From Utricularia gibba (taxonomy: Eukaryota > Streptophyta > Magnoliopsida > Lamiales > Lentibulariaceae), in contig NEEC01000020.1 in the NCBI GenBank assembly GCA_002189035.1, positions 1,426,001-1,490,000 of the forward strand: a stretch of DNA of 64,000 bases, read 5' to 3'. The notes beneath the pieces were generated by a model. It ran no database searches. It worked only from the letters and a program-made list of their open reading frames with translations, and was not told where the DNA came from. Each line of letters starts with the position of its first letter. The first letter of the stretch is position 1. The position numbers were made by a program, and so were the translations under genes. Below, piece after piece: positions 12,204-24,253 of the stretch.

Positions 12204-13030
12204 ATGTCTTCCTCAAGTTTTTCAAGTGAAGCCTTAGATGATGCTTTTTCTACTAATTCAAATGAGGTCGATAATTTGCTCAAGTCCAATGTAGAGGTGA
12301 TTGGTATCTTAGTAGCTTATCATGAAAGGTACTTAGCAAAGCAGCTACTTAATAATAGAATAATAAGCGGATGGTCGTTGTTATTGGATATGCTTAATGG
12401 CCATGATTCACGAGCTTATCGGTTATTGCGCATGAACACTGGCACATTTTTGTAATTGTGTGCATTACTGGTCAATGAATATGGTTTGAAGTGACGAAAG
12501 TATGTGGTTGTGGAAGAGGAGGTGGCCATCTTCCTCAAAGCTGTAGGGCATCGAGAATCTAATAGAAGTCTTCAAGAATTTTTCCAGTGTGGTGCTGATA
12601 CTATCCATAAGTCTTTTAAGAATGTTCTCAATGCTTGTGTTCGAATGTCCATGGAGTGGGTGAAGCCGCCTTTAGAATATCCTATTGTTGATCCTTACGT
12701 TTCAAGATTCTAAGTACTATCCTTTTTTCAAAGATTGCATTGATGCAATCGATGACACACAGATTTGGGCTTCAGTTCTAGCTGAAGACCGTGTTCGGTT
12801 TATTGGGCATAAAGGGGAGCCAACTCAAAATATCCTTGCTTTTTGTGATTTCAATATGTGCTTTGTCTTTGCTATGGCTGGATATGAAGGGATAAGTTAT
12901 GATAGCAAAATACCATTTCGAAAGTAAGTTCACCTAGTGTTTGCTACAATGGCAATACACAACTTTCTATGACAAGTCGATGTAGAAGATGATGGTGCAC
13001 GTTTCGATGAGTATAAAAAAAAAAACTTCC
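12204..13030 (+). pseudogene. HARBI1-type Harbinger transposase, broken
   Basis: An 83-residue open frame (12204-12455) is followed, after two stops, by VEEEVAIFLKAVGHRE and LQEFFQCG (12507-12700), then in another frame by YYPFFKDCIDAIDDTQIWA (about 12717-12770), GEPTQNILAFCDFNMCF and YEGISYDSKIP (to 12925). These match the DDE_Tnp_4 nuclease family with the first two acidic positions recognisable (IDDT and YDSK). The sequence then skips to FATMAIHNFL, so the segment with the third acidic residue is deleted. Frameshift at about 12710. Confidence 0.72.
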
Positions 13031-13640
13031 ACTACCTATGATAGAGGAGCAAAATGATGAAGCCCCTAACGAGACTCCAATGGACCAAAAAAGAAGCTCT
13101 ATTTGCAATGAGTTATGGCAAACATATCAAGGTAATCATTCCTCTAGAAGATGCACCTAAATAACAATGAGATGTCAATTAATATATCATATGAGCATAT
13201 TTTATTTTTATGATGTATTTGTCGTTGTTTATGTATTTGTTATGACATTTGTGTTCATTTCACTTTCAAACTTTCCTTTATTGAAAATTTCATATTTAGT
13301 GAAATTTAAGATAAGAAGGATTGAAACTTTGAACTTATAAATATAATTTAAAATCTTCATCATATGGAAAAATAAAGTAATCATAAACAACAATCATGTG
13401 CCCTATTATAATTATTTGGATGTAACTATAACCCTAAACCAAAAGATCACTTTCATAAAACATATTTTATTATTAGGTCAAAAATGTCATTTACATTGTT
13501 ATTAAATTTGCATTCTCTTTACCAAACAGAGCATGTTATATATGCATTTTACTTCTTAAAATAAGAAAGAGAATGTATTTTTATAACTTCTCATTCTAAA
13601 AAGAATGAAAATGAAAAATGAGAAGGAGATTAGAACACCC

Positions 13641-14516
13641 TCTAAGTGTCCTTCGAGTGACGAAGACTTCTCCATAAATGGGCATTTCATCCTCATTACT
13701 TAATTCGTTCGTTGTCTCTACGAGATCATCATTGTTTTCACTAATAACTTCTCCATTGCCTCTGATCACCATTGTTTTCTTATTTAGACATTTGGCAGCA
13801 ATATGTCCATATCTTCAGTATTTGAAATATTTTATGTTTCTTGTAGTGTCTTTTGTTGGTGTTGTTTGTTCCTTTTGCTTGGAACTTGAAGAGATGTTGA
13901 ATTTGAAGTCTTCCATGAATAACTTTCATTTATTTATATCCAACATTTCTTTTATGTCTCCAAATGTCTCGAGCAATTAGATTGTCATTTTCATCCTGTT
14001 CAATTAGATTTAATTTCCTTTAGAGAAGTTGCAATCAAAGATATGTTCTACTCGAGTTTTCCGTTGCAAATAAGTATCTGAATCATTCTTTCTTTGAATT
14101 TGGAGAATTTTCATCTTGATATTATTAAAATCCCTTCCATTTTGTCTCCCTGCTCTCCTACCTTCTTGGTCTTTCTTCTTCTATCATCATGTACATTGTC
14201 ATTTTCATCATGTTCAAGGTACTCATCATCTTCATTATCATTCAGGCCTCTATCTCTTCTTTGAGCTCTCCTTTCACTTCGTTGATCACTAGTTGTGTTG
14301 AGACATTTACACACCTTGACTCTTTGTGGCAGCATGATGAGTTCGTGTGTCTTGAGCTCTTCCAACATTTTGAAGAGAATTTTCGTATTCATCAAGTCTG
14401 ACATTGATATTTTCTATAATATGATGCAATTTTTCAAATTCTTGTTGTATGGCTCTCAAAGTAAACTCGTCATCCAATGAGACATCTTTCTTATGCTCAC
14501 TTTTTGAATTTGACAT
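13641..14516 (-). pseudogene. gypsy gag remnant with zinc knuckle
   Basis: Minus-strand frames from 14516 read MSNSKSEHKKDVSLDDEF and IQQEFEKLHHIIENINVRLDE (coiled N terminus), then an acidic/basic stretch with DNEDDEYLEHDEND, and near 13840-13780 KYFKYxRYGHIAAKC, a CCHC knuckle whose first cysteines are degraded, followed by VIRGNGE and GEVFVTRRTL. This is the usual order in plant gypsy gag proteins. At least three frames are needed. The retrotrans_gag core between the two parts is shortened. Confidence 0.68.
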
Positions 14517-14519
14517 CCT

Positions 14520-15337
14520 AAAAAATAAGAGAAAAGAAACAAGTAGTAAGGAAAAAAGATAAATAGAAAATGCAAAGAAAACACATATGGGTTATTACAC
14601 TCAATCCTCAAGTTTTCAAGTCCTTGGTATACTCTTTAACATCATCATGCTAGATCTTATGACATTCTAATAATTAAATCACTTCCATAGTGGTAATGGT
14701 TACAATGTTATAATGGGATTAAATGAGGTTAAAAGTGACAATCAAGTCGAGATAGAGATAAGGAAGAATGATTGAATTGAAATAAGATGAATAAATTGGT
14801 TGCTTATTGAATTAGATGGATAAGAGGGAAGATAATGAACAAAAGAGAAGATAAATCAGATGAATGGGCACTGAACTCAAAATATATTGTTTGTTAGATT
14901 ATAGTAAATAGATAAATGTGCAATAAACAAAGAGTCTTCTAATAAGATGTTAATATCAAGTAAATGATAATGAATGAGTGATTGAAGTAAAATAAAACAA
15001 CAAGAAATAGGTTGCTTGTTGGAATGTATTAAATAGAAGAATGAATAATAAACAAATAGAGTTTAATAATAAATAATATAGTGACAATTAAAAGACAAGT
15101 GATATGTTTACCTTTACATTCTTTCTCTTTCACACAATTGAAATTGATCTTCAAGGTGTTCTTATTACTCTATTGAGATAAAATTTAAAGTTTTCCAAAA
15201 CAAACTTACTTTTCATCTTTTTTTTTTTGTTTTACAAAAATCCCCAAAAAATGGAGGTCATAGTTCTTTTTTTTCAACAAGCAGAAAGAGAATAAAATAT
15301 TGATAAAGAAAAATAATCTCAAAACTCTAATATCAAA
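14520..15337. other. gypsy untranslated leader, no gene
   Basis: AT-rich sequence between the gypsy gag start and its 5' LTR. Next to the LTR the minus strand reads TTTGATATTAGAGTT, a degraded match to the tRNA-iMet primer site TGGTATCAGAGC. Confidence 0.5.
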
Positions 15338-15971
15338 TGATATAACCCTCTAATTTAAAAAGATTAACAACTCACAAATATAAGAAGATTTACAGCTTAA
15401 AAAGAATCCACTCAAGTCTAATCTTAAGAAAAATTTCTTGCAGTCAAACTATAAAAGAAAAGGAAAAATTAGAAGACACACTTCAAAATGAGATGAAATT
15501 GAAATTGATAATCCTTGAACACTATTAACTCAAGAGCTTGATAACTCAAAAATATTCAAACAATCAAAGAATAGAAATTTTTTTACAAAATTTATGAAAT
15601 AAGCTAAAGGTTCTTCAAATAATATATCTCTAAAGTATTTATATTTTAAAATTGAGTTCTAATATTATTTAACATAAATCAAATAAAAGGAAATGTTAAC
15701 AAATCCAATAACACGTATCAAAGATGAAGAGATATTTTGGATTTTAAAGTAGATCAATCTTTAAATAGTTGAACTACTTTAATATTAAGTTTTTAAGTCC
15801 AATTTCTATTCCAATATTGTTGAGTAAAGATTTAAGTGTAATCTTAATTTTTTTGTTCTTGCTCTTTGTCAAGAGCAAAAAATGGAATTGATATTACTAT
15901 TCAAAATGTTCATTTGTGCAATATTCTCCTCATTTTTCAAATGCTCTTCATTATCTTGGTAGGATTCTTCA
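15338..15971 (-). repeat. 5' LTR of the minus-strand gypsy element
   Basis: Plus-strand ends are TGATATAACC and GGATTCTTCA. It aligns along its length with the split left LTR (4011-7359) but the two have diverged clearly, with many substitutions and small gaps, so the insertion is old. Confidence 0.72.
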
Positions 15972-16633
15972 AATCTTAAGGCATTGCATTGATATATTTG
16001 AATTAACATTTGAGTTATATTGTTCATTACTTTTACATTAATGATTATATTTCAAGTTTTATTGGTTTCAATTGAAATTTAAAATTGATTGTTGAACATG
16101 AATATATGAACTTTTATATACCAAATGCTAAGTTCCTTGTATTCCACCTTGATTCTATTTCAATATGTCATTTGAATTGAATTTGATTAAAAATTTAGAT
16201 TTAAAAATTTATTTGATAAAAGAATTCAATTATTTTACATATTTAGAATTCTTTGTTTATCATTGGATTATGTATTTTTATATTATTTTATAAGTAAATA
16301 CATAATTCTCTTTTTTATATCTTTGAATCCCTCCAAAATATTTATTACACAATCTTAACCAAAATTAAAATATATTTATTTCCCACATAATATTAGTATT
16401 AAACCATATTGCTTTTTTTAGCTTAATATCTCTATTAAAATATTTATCGATATATCAGTTTTTTCAAATCAAATGATAACACATTTTGCAGAAGTACCTG
16501 CAACGAGGGCGACCCCTATAGTCTCGTGACAAAAAGTTTGGCAGAAGCATATGGGAAGGAAACAGCAATTAAGCGCTTCGAATGAGAGCGGTGTTTTTTC
16601 CTAGTTCAAAAGCTGCTGCAGCGATCTTCTAAA
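15972..16633. other. Intergenic and NERD 3' flank
   Basis: AT-rich up to about 16480, then GC content rises into the probable 3' UTR of the minus-strand NERD gene, whose stop codon is at 16634-16636. No other gene seen. Confidence 0.45.
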
Positions 16634-19600
16634 TCAAACATGCAGGTAATCACAGCGAGCCCCCTTCTTACACCTGCCGTTCGCATTGTATGGACAAATC
16701 GTGTCCCTCTTGTAACCGGAACCACCGCCGCCTCCTCCGAAAGACGACGGCCTGTTCCAAGGACGGCCACCCCTTTGACCAGAAAACTGACCACCATTGT
16801 TGTTCTGATCACCGGCCCACGAGCCTTGACCTGATGGAGGCCCCCAGCCTTGGTTTGGAGCATTTCCTGGAGGTGGTGGCCCCTGGTTTCGATCACCGGT
16901 CCACGGGCCCTGACCACCTGGAGGCCCCCAGCCTTGGTTTGGTGGATTTCCATGAGGCGGTGGTGGTCCTTGGTTCCGATCACTCGTCCACGAGCCCTGA
17001 CTGCCGGATGGAGGCCCCCAGCCTTGATTTGCATTGCCATGTGGTGGTGGCGGCGGTCCTTGGACGGGCGGAGGAGGTCCGCTGGGATTTCCAGGCGGAG
17101 GACCCCATGCGTTGCTGGGCACCTGTCCTTGATTAGGAGGATTATTCCAGCCTTGAGTCGGCGGAGCCCCCCAAGCAGGATTTGCATTCCCAGGGACAAA
17201 TCCCTGCATGTTGGCACCAGTATTTCCTGCAGGAGGAGCAACCCAACCGGTTTGCTGATTTCCACCTTGTGCCCAGTTCACGTTTGTATTTGCCGGGGCT
17301 GGATTCAGCCAACCCATGTTCGTATTAGTCTGTGATGGCCCCCAGCCAGCAGTGTCATTTTCAGCTCTCATCCCCATAGAAGCAGAGTTGTCCTGAGGTA
17401 CCATGTTCCAAGAAGCATTTTGTGTAGAACCAGGAGGCATAGATTGCTGGCTTCCCTGGATAGGTCTCCAAGCATCAGGTTGCATCCCAGATGGACCTAA
17501 ATTTTGGAAGCCCCCAGATGAATTCTGAACATTTGGTGTACCCCAATTATAACCTTGCGGTTGTGACTGTGGCAGTGGAGGTGGCGGCGGTGGCTGTGAG
17601 TGTGGCTGTACAGGGGCAGGGGCACCCGAACCCCAGCCCTGATTATCAGTGTTTGGATTCTGAGTAATGGTATTCTGAACCGGGTGGGTAACAGAGGCTG
17701 GTTGTGCAACTGTCTGAACTGCAACTGGCTCACTCACGGATGCTAGCGGGGTTGGCAGAGAAGATGCAGAGTTGCTAGTCATGAGAGGCTGGGAGCTAAG
17801 AGGAGTGATAGCAGCAGTCTGAGCTACAGACGGCACTGATGCTAGATTAGGCAAAACGGTAGCTGAAGGCTGCAATCCACTGGCAGCAGCTGGCTTAATC
17901 CCTCCTGCAAGAGGGCTCCCATGTTCTACACTCCGGCTTACATTACTTTGTCCCTGAGCAGGAAATACCAGAGCACCTGTACTACTACGGCTAAACGTGT
18001 CATTGGAGAAATTTTGGAGGGAGGACAAACCAACAGAATCAGTATCAGGCCTCTCTTCACCTCGGTTTACAGATGCATCAGAGCTTCTAACCGGATGATC
18101 AACCAAACTATGTGAACGAAGAAGAGACCTAGTAGACGAGGGGCTCTGGTCAGAAAAAGGCGAACCCCTTGGGAATTTACCAGCCAAAGCATCAGTGAGG
18201 AGCACCGCATTTTCTATTTTCTCTGTGGCTCTCCAAATTTTCAGATTAGCAGGGAAGTAACCAGTGTTGTTCCATTTACGAAGCTGAACCATAGAAAAGG
18301 GTCCTTGAACTTTTCCTGATGGATCAAGATAGTGCCATATCTTTTCTGATTCATTTATCTTGAGAGACTTTTCCACTGAGGCTGGAGATGTAGACGCTCC
18401 AGAGGTTATTGAAGCAGCAACTGAAACTAATCCTGACCTGGGGCGTGGAGTCAGCTCAGAGGACTCAGATACAGTAGCAGAGTGCACCCTTCCCAAATTG
18501 TCAGATTGACGAGTTTCCTTATCTCTTCCTAGACTTGAGGTAGTCTCATATGCAATCTCAGCATTTAGACTGGAGTTGGTAAAGATGTTGCGAGATACGT
18601 TTCTTCCAGATTCTAAATTTCGGATTGAAGCTTGATTGCCGACATTGTATGGCTCCTTTGAAGGGTGCTCCACTCTAGGAGAAATGAAACCCCTTTCCCT
18701 TCTGCTCACATCAGAGCCAACGGATCGACTAAAAGCATCTGAATGCAATAGAGTAAGATAATACACTGAGTGATGCTATAAAACTGGAAAACAGGCATAT
18801 GGGATTAATGTAACAAAAAAACCTTGTTGGATGTTTTCCGCTTCACTGTCATTGTCTTCAGATTCATAGTTAGGGTCCATCTTTGGGTCTGCATGAATTT
18901 CAGGGAATTCATCTAGTCTACGTTTACGTTCTTCAGGGGCCTTCAAGAGCTGCAATTTCTCAACACATTCTCTGTGCGTGAAAATCTGTTAAGGATCCCA
19001 TGTACAGAATTACAGTAAAGTGATCATAAGAAAACATCTATATACAACACAAGAACTTAACAGCATAATTTTCCAAAAAATCCAAGAACTGCTCAGTGAA
19101 ATACTTAGTACAGGACTCATACTCATCAGCTAGAACAAATATCTTGCAAGCCACAGCTTGATTTCATTGAAAACTTACAGCAGCTTGCCAAACAAAAGCT
19201 AAGAGGAAAAAAAAAGCACATATATTGACATAACACTATGAGTGAATTCAAAAATTTATTAATAAAATGCCTGGAATAGGAGTTTCCGTACATTAGCATC
19301 ACACAAGTCAGGTCATAACACTGCATATGTCAAGTAAAAATAAGAATGATAAGCCCATTAACTTGCATGCAAACTAAAAAAGGTTCATTGACTTTCATCA
19401 GAGAAGGATATTCTTTTCTACGCCCTAAATCACTTGCCCTGTCACACAAATGACTAATCCGCAAAATCTCTGATTCCAGCAACTGCATTCATTGAAAGAA
19501 GAAAACCAAGGTGAAGCAAAATAGAAAAAAACTAAAAAAATGTTCCAAGAGTCTAGAGACATCTACATTTTTAGGGGCAATCATTTCAAAGTATCAATGC

Positions 19601-22600
19601 TTAGGCCATTCACATCTTTCAGTAGAAAAAACAAAGAACAATCAAAATCCTTAAAATTGTCGAAAGTGATTTCTCAGAGGATAAAATTATGTGCAATTTA
19701 TGAGGTTAAGGCCTGATTCTTAGAGGGTTCGAAGTATGCCTGAAAAATAAACATTAAACTATTTGATGAATAAAACATAGAGTTCAAAAAATATAGTTTC
19801 CTAAAATACAGATGATATCATCCAGTCCATGCTTCAAGACCCGGACGTATCAGAAAATGTACACAAAAGAGTTAAGGCATACCTCATTGACTCTTACCAC
19901 TTGCAGTTCCATGGCCTTGCCAAGTATCACTCCCTAGAAAGCAATATTGTCATTATTTCAACGACTATATGCAACCAAGCATGCTACTTACCACAGTAGG
20001 TGGGTTAATAAGACCACATTTGATACTCTGACGAAGGCGCTTGCATTCCTCCTATGATTTGTTATATAAAAGGCATAAATAAGGACATGCGTGCCATTCA
20101 AAAACTATATGAAAACACTACAGAGAACAACTACCACTGCATTGAAGAAAAATTAAATAGTTCAGAACAGCTCAAATTCCATGCGAAGATCCCTTATGCA
20201 TGTTGGTATAACAAAAGCAATATAAAGGAATGCAAAGGTCCAAGCATCCTATGAGAAAACCACAGATATATAGCTTCATTGCAGTGCATTATCATATGAA
20301 GCCAATAAACTAAATGGTTAAGAACATCAAAGTCAAACATATACTAATTTCATGATTTTTGTAAATTGAATATAACATAGTTTGGAAATACATCTATATA
20401 CGATTAGAGGTGGAAGCAGCACATATAACTATACATCAAAAGATAACTGGAAATACCAAAAAGCATGTCACAATAGTTTAGCTGTTTCAATGTATAAGTA
20501 TTTGCCCTGAGAAAAATTTGAAACATTAACCAAACAAGAAATACAACAGCTTTTTCTTTTTCTCATTCACCCAACATTTATATGAAAATTGGAGGTCCAC
20601 GACGCATAGCTGCAGAGCACTGTGTTTGATTCTTTTTTCATACCTCTGTAAAATCCTGATTGGAGACTGTATCAATTGATATTGTTTCAATCTTATCAAG
20701 ATTCAGTATATCCACCATGAGGTCAATGGTTTTCTTCCCAATTTTGTACGGTTCAGGTGATTTGTTTGTTCCTGAAATGAGACGAGGGGAAAATCATGGA
20801 CAAGGAAAATGCCAAAAAAAAAAAAATTTGCAACAAAGATGGGTTAATTGTTCATTAGAGGATAAAAATATATGTCAAGTTCTTACCAACAACTTGGACT
20901 AATCTGTACAGGTCTTGCTTTTGGCTGCTACCTGAAATTCTTATGCGTACAAATGTTCCAGTGACTTTATCAGGAAACGTTGCAAGATCTTCAAGTAGAT
21001 CTTCCATCAACTTTCGGCGTAGATAAATCAAACCAATATTATGCATATCAATAGCCGCATAATCATCAAGATTTGACTGAGGTGCATCACCTTTTTTGCG
21101 TGACCTACGTTTCTTATCTTTCACACCCTTTTGCATTGCGTCTGTATTGCCATCAGTGTCCAACTGTAAATTTTCAGTGTCAACAACACTACTCTGGACA
21201 TCATCATTCTGTTCATCTTTTAACAGAAAATGAGACTCAATGAGTTTTAACATTTCAAAATGTCCAACTCGAGGTTTCCCAAACAGACTTTTAAGTCTTG
21301 CATCACATACAATTTGGCTTCCACGGCGAGGGTCACGGAGTTTATTTCTCTTGATATATTCTAGCAAAAGAGCTTGCACATCAAACTGGGAGAGTACAGA
21401 TATGTCACCATCTTTCATATGTGAAACAAATTCAAGAAGTTCCTTTGATGCCCAGTCAGCATTATCATACAAAGATGTAACTCTATTCCCAGATGTAACA
21501 GTTGTGATGTGCACACCCTCGTCCTTGGTTAGGGCTTTTGGATTCTTGCCTACTTTGCGGGTTTTGGGTTTGGCAGGCTCTATATTAACGGTAGAATCTG
21601 CAGAACCAGAATCTCCATGCTTAATATCTTCTGTGTTACCAGTAGAAACCTCTGCTCCTTTAAATTGATTCTTAGCCTCCTCAATCTCAGAAGAAGAAAG
21701 TGAGAGCTTAGCCTTCAACTCTGTGTAATAATCCTTGAAAAGATACTCCCAACTGCTTCTATCATCAAAATCTACTTCAGCCTGCACAAGCCAGAAACAA
21801 TATGTTGGAAAAGAGTAAGCAGATGGCTAAAAAAGGCTTAACGAATATTTGCATTGAGAGCTGAAAAAGTGAGCGGAGAGAAATACTGCACATCACATGA
21901 TAAGAACCATAACAAAACATTACTTCACTGTTTTTGTTGATGTTTCTTAGCAGGGGAAAATTCAGGAATATACATTATCTATATATATATATATATATCA
22001 TTTAAAACAGGTGGATAGATATGATCCAAAGAATAAAAAACAAGCTGAAGAGGGAATCACATAAGTGCATACATCATCGCTTCCCTGTTGATCACTCTCA
22101 ATAAGAGTCACAGTTCTCATGCACGTCTCACAGAAACCCTTATTCCCACGAACACAGAAGATGACTGCGTCAGCATCCTTGATGCAAATCTTGCACAAGG
22201 AGTATGCACATGTATAACACATATACCAAGCATTCTTCTCACAGATGCTGCACAAATGCCAACCTGTGAAAAAGATTAAAAATATAAGGATTAACCCAGA
22301 AAATTATAGATATTCAAAAATCATTTAAAAATAAAACCACAGATGCTGAGTTCTAGGGCACAAGAAAGAAAATGAGAACTTGAATAACAAGTTCAGATTT
22401 AACTGGCAGTCTGATAGTAATTGCGCTCTAAGTTGCATAACAGTAAGCTTCGACAAGCAGCTGCAATTCCAGAAGAATCAAAAGAATTTGGTTTTGTGAA
22501 GGCAAAGAAAATTCATACCACAATTCCACCGTCCCTTAGACCTGAAGAATGCTTCATCTCGGTTTACACAGGAAGGGTGATATGCCTTTGGACAACCCCT

Positions 22601-24253
22601 GTGAATGCATCAAGGAAAGATAAACTCATAAGAAACATTAATAATAAATTTTCATTCAATCAACTCCCAGTTTTATCCAAATGTTGTATGGAGAAACAAC
22701 CTGCGACCACAAACCACAAGCTCCCCACCCTCAAAGCAAATGAAACAGACATCCTCTCGAACTTTTTTCCTTGAGGAAGCTTTCCCAGTAGCCCTAGTTA
22801 TTGGTCCACTTTTAGAAAATTTCCCTCTTTTCCGTTTTGTCCCAGTTGTTTTCCCAGATTCAACAACATCTGTTTCAGTCTCCATCTCAGTGTCCTGTGT
22901 TTCCATCTCCTCATCCCCAGTCATTGTGTCATCTTCCTCCTCTAGCAAGCCAACTGGAGAATCATGCATGCTTTGTCCTGGTTCATCTGCATCACTTGAT
23001 GCCCCCTCAGTTTGCATCTTGGCATCCTCATCCAGCATACCTTTAGGAACAAAATGTGGTACCAAGTCAGTTTCTACACCAGCATCTTCTAATTGAAAAC
23101 CCTGTAACATACCACATCCCATTTTTTGTAGCTCCATACCTGAATCTGTTTCATTTTTAGTGTTTCCTGACAGAAACTCCTCTTCAGTCCTTGCTTCCTC
23201 TTTGGTTTCCGCATCATTCACATTTTTGTCCAACTCAGAACCCTTCAGTACAATTGTATCGTTTTCTTTATCATCCAAGGACGTCTTTCTAGATTCCAGA
23301 CGCTCATCTTTCATAAAAAATTCATCCCCAGCAGTGACAGATGGCGTTTCACCAGCCTCGTAATCTCCACTAAAATTATGAACTTGGACTGGATCATTGC
23401 CAGAAACTAGATGCGAAGCCTCTTCAGTTCCCGCTGCAGATGGCACATTGCTAATGCCAATATTTTCAGTAATGCTATGATCACGAACTCCTCCATACAG
23501 AGACGTTGCATTTTGCGGATATCCCATTTCTCGATTTAATGAATCATAGACATTCTCATCACATGCATTAGAAGCAACTACCGTAGCCTCTGCATCTTTA
23601 ATTAAAGCGGAGTTGTCTGGCAACACACTATCGACATCTTCATTGTTCCCAGCATCAACCGCATCCACCTCTAATCTACAATCCAATTTATCAGCTATCT
23701 GAAAAGCTTCACTGTCCAGCAATCCTTGTTCTTTGGCATTCTGATAGAATGAAGGGTCAAATGCCTCATTATCCAATTGCATTCCATTAGTTGACTCAGG
23801 AAGTTCATCACTGATAATGCTTTGCACCTTTGCATCACCAATTTCATCCTTTAATTCCTCAAGCTTATTTTCGTGTTCAGGTTTCAAGGATTGTGGATCA
23901 GTATTTTCTCCGTCTTCTAGAGCAGCGGAAGCAGCCGCTAGTGAATTCGAGGGAATTGTCTCCTCCTTCATCTCCAGGGCAGCAGGCCGCTCGACACCCT
24001 CCAACAGAACATGCTGTTCCGCCCCCTCCGATACCACGGGTATTTCATATTTCTCCATCGCAATCGTCTTCTCAGTCGCACCCATCACAGGGTTATCAAA
24101 ATCCTCCGAATCTCCTCCCAAGCAAGCCGACCTATCCTCCAACGAGCATTTTTTCCCTTCTCCATCATCAGTGTCTCGAATCACTTCGCCCACATCGCTT
24201 TTCGATTCGCTTTCGGCGCCACTATTTGCAGTTTCCAATTTTTGGTCTTCCAT
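16634..24253 (-). CDS. NERD: NERD-type GW-repeat, PHD, SWIB, Plus-3, GYF and CCCH protein, 1762 aa
   Basis: Ten exons: 24253-22701, 22598-22519, 22263-22073, 21781-20887, 20771-20644, 20051-19992, 19933-19883, 19482-19412, 18977-18823, 18738-16634. All phases fit and give 1762 residues, close to the roughly 1770 of Arabidopsis NERD. Order: acidic N terminus (1-500), extended PHD from about 502 (VCFICFEGGELVVCGRR, GCPKAYHPSC), SWIB/MDM2 about 717-796, Plus-3 about 846-975, GYF 1194-1249 (WHYLDPSGKVQGPFS), a Ser/Pro/Gln tail with about eleven GW/WG pairs, and a final C-x7-C-x5-C-x3-H finger at 1743-1761. In Arabidopsis, NERD binds histone H3 through the PHD and AGO2 through GW motifs, and acts in RDR2-independent siRNA-directed DNA methylation in the nucleus. 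Intron 8 is U12 AT-AC; the others are GT-AG. Divergent with the CCHC gene at 25435. Also annotated in plants as CCCH protein 19/44. Confidence 0.92.
16790..17080 (-). repeat. Tandem coding repeat in the NERD GW-rich tail
   Basis: Three adjacent copies of a 27-28 residue unit containing NQGWGPPSG, then SW/PW, then DRNQGPPPP. Each adds one GW motif, so the number of AGO-binding hooks can change with unit number. The plus strand shows the same words (CCCCCAGCCTTGGTTTG and variants) three times. Confidence 0.7.
18978..19411 (-). other. U12-type AT-AC intron of NERD (434 bp)
   Basis: On the minus strand the intron starts ATATCCTT at 19411, the exact U12 5' splice consensus. It ends with branch-point-like ATCCTTAAC (18996-18988) only ten bases before the terminal AC at 18979-18978. 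Joining GA (exon 8) to G (exon 9) gives ...RRKE-HRECVEKLQLL..., matching the family, with no GT-AG alternative that keeps the frame. Confidence 0.85.
21984..22000. repeat. (TA)n microsatellite in NERD intron 3
   Basis: An uninterrupted TA run in the intron between the exons ending at 22073 and starting at 21781. Confidence 0.7.

Larger units (their letters stand above)
10240..13640 (+). mobile_element. PIF/Harbinger DNA transposon remnant inside the gypsy element
   Basis: Two plus-strand genes, a Myb/SANT-like ORF1 (about 10690-11712) and a HARBI1-type transposase (12204-about 13030), sit exactly between the gypsy gag (reading ...VTRRTL) and the next gypsy segment. The right end ...AGAACACCCTC is followed by TAA. 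I could not find a matching left terminal repeat, so the boundaries are approximate and internal deletion or nesting near 13280-13600 is possible. Confidence 0.65.
4011..15971 (-). mobile_element. Decayed Ty3/gypsy retrotransposon, minus strand, with nested insertions
   Basis: Reading leftwards on the minus strand the order is: 5' LTR (15338-15971), primer-site-like sequence, gag with zinc knuckle (about 14516-13640), protease linker (about 10240-9700), reverse transcriptase (9480-9149 and 8095-7686), the C-terminal end of integrase (about 7685-7400), a purine tract, and the 3' LTR (from 7359). The two LTRs align over long stretches at 4011-4445/5852-5986/7298-7359 and 15338-15971. RNase H and most of integrase are deleted. 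Later insertions occupy 4446-5846, 5987-7297, 8096-9148 and about 10240-13640. All coding parts are broken by stops and shifts. The flanking target duplication is not clean. Confidence 0.8.

Noticed and set aside
16606-17335. Frames of 148-219 residues on both strands in the NERD tail
   Set aside because: Shadows of the Gly/Pro/Trp repeat in GC-rich DNA.
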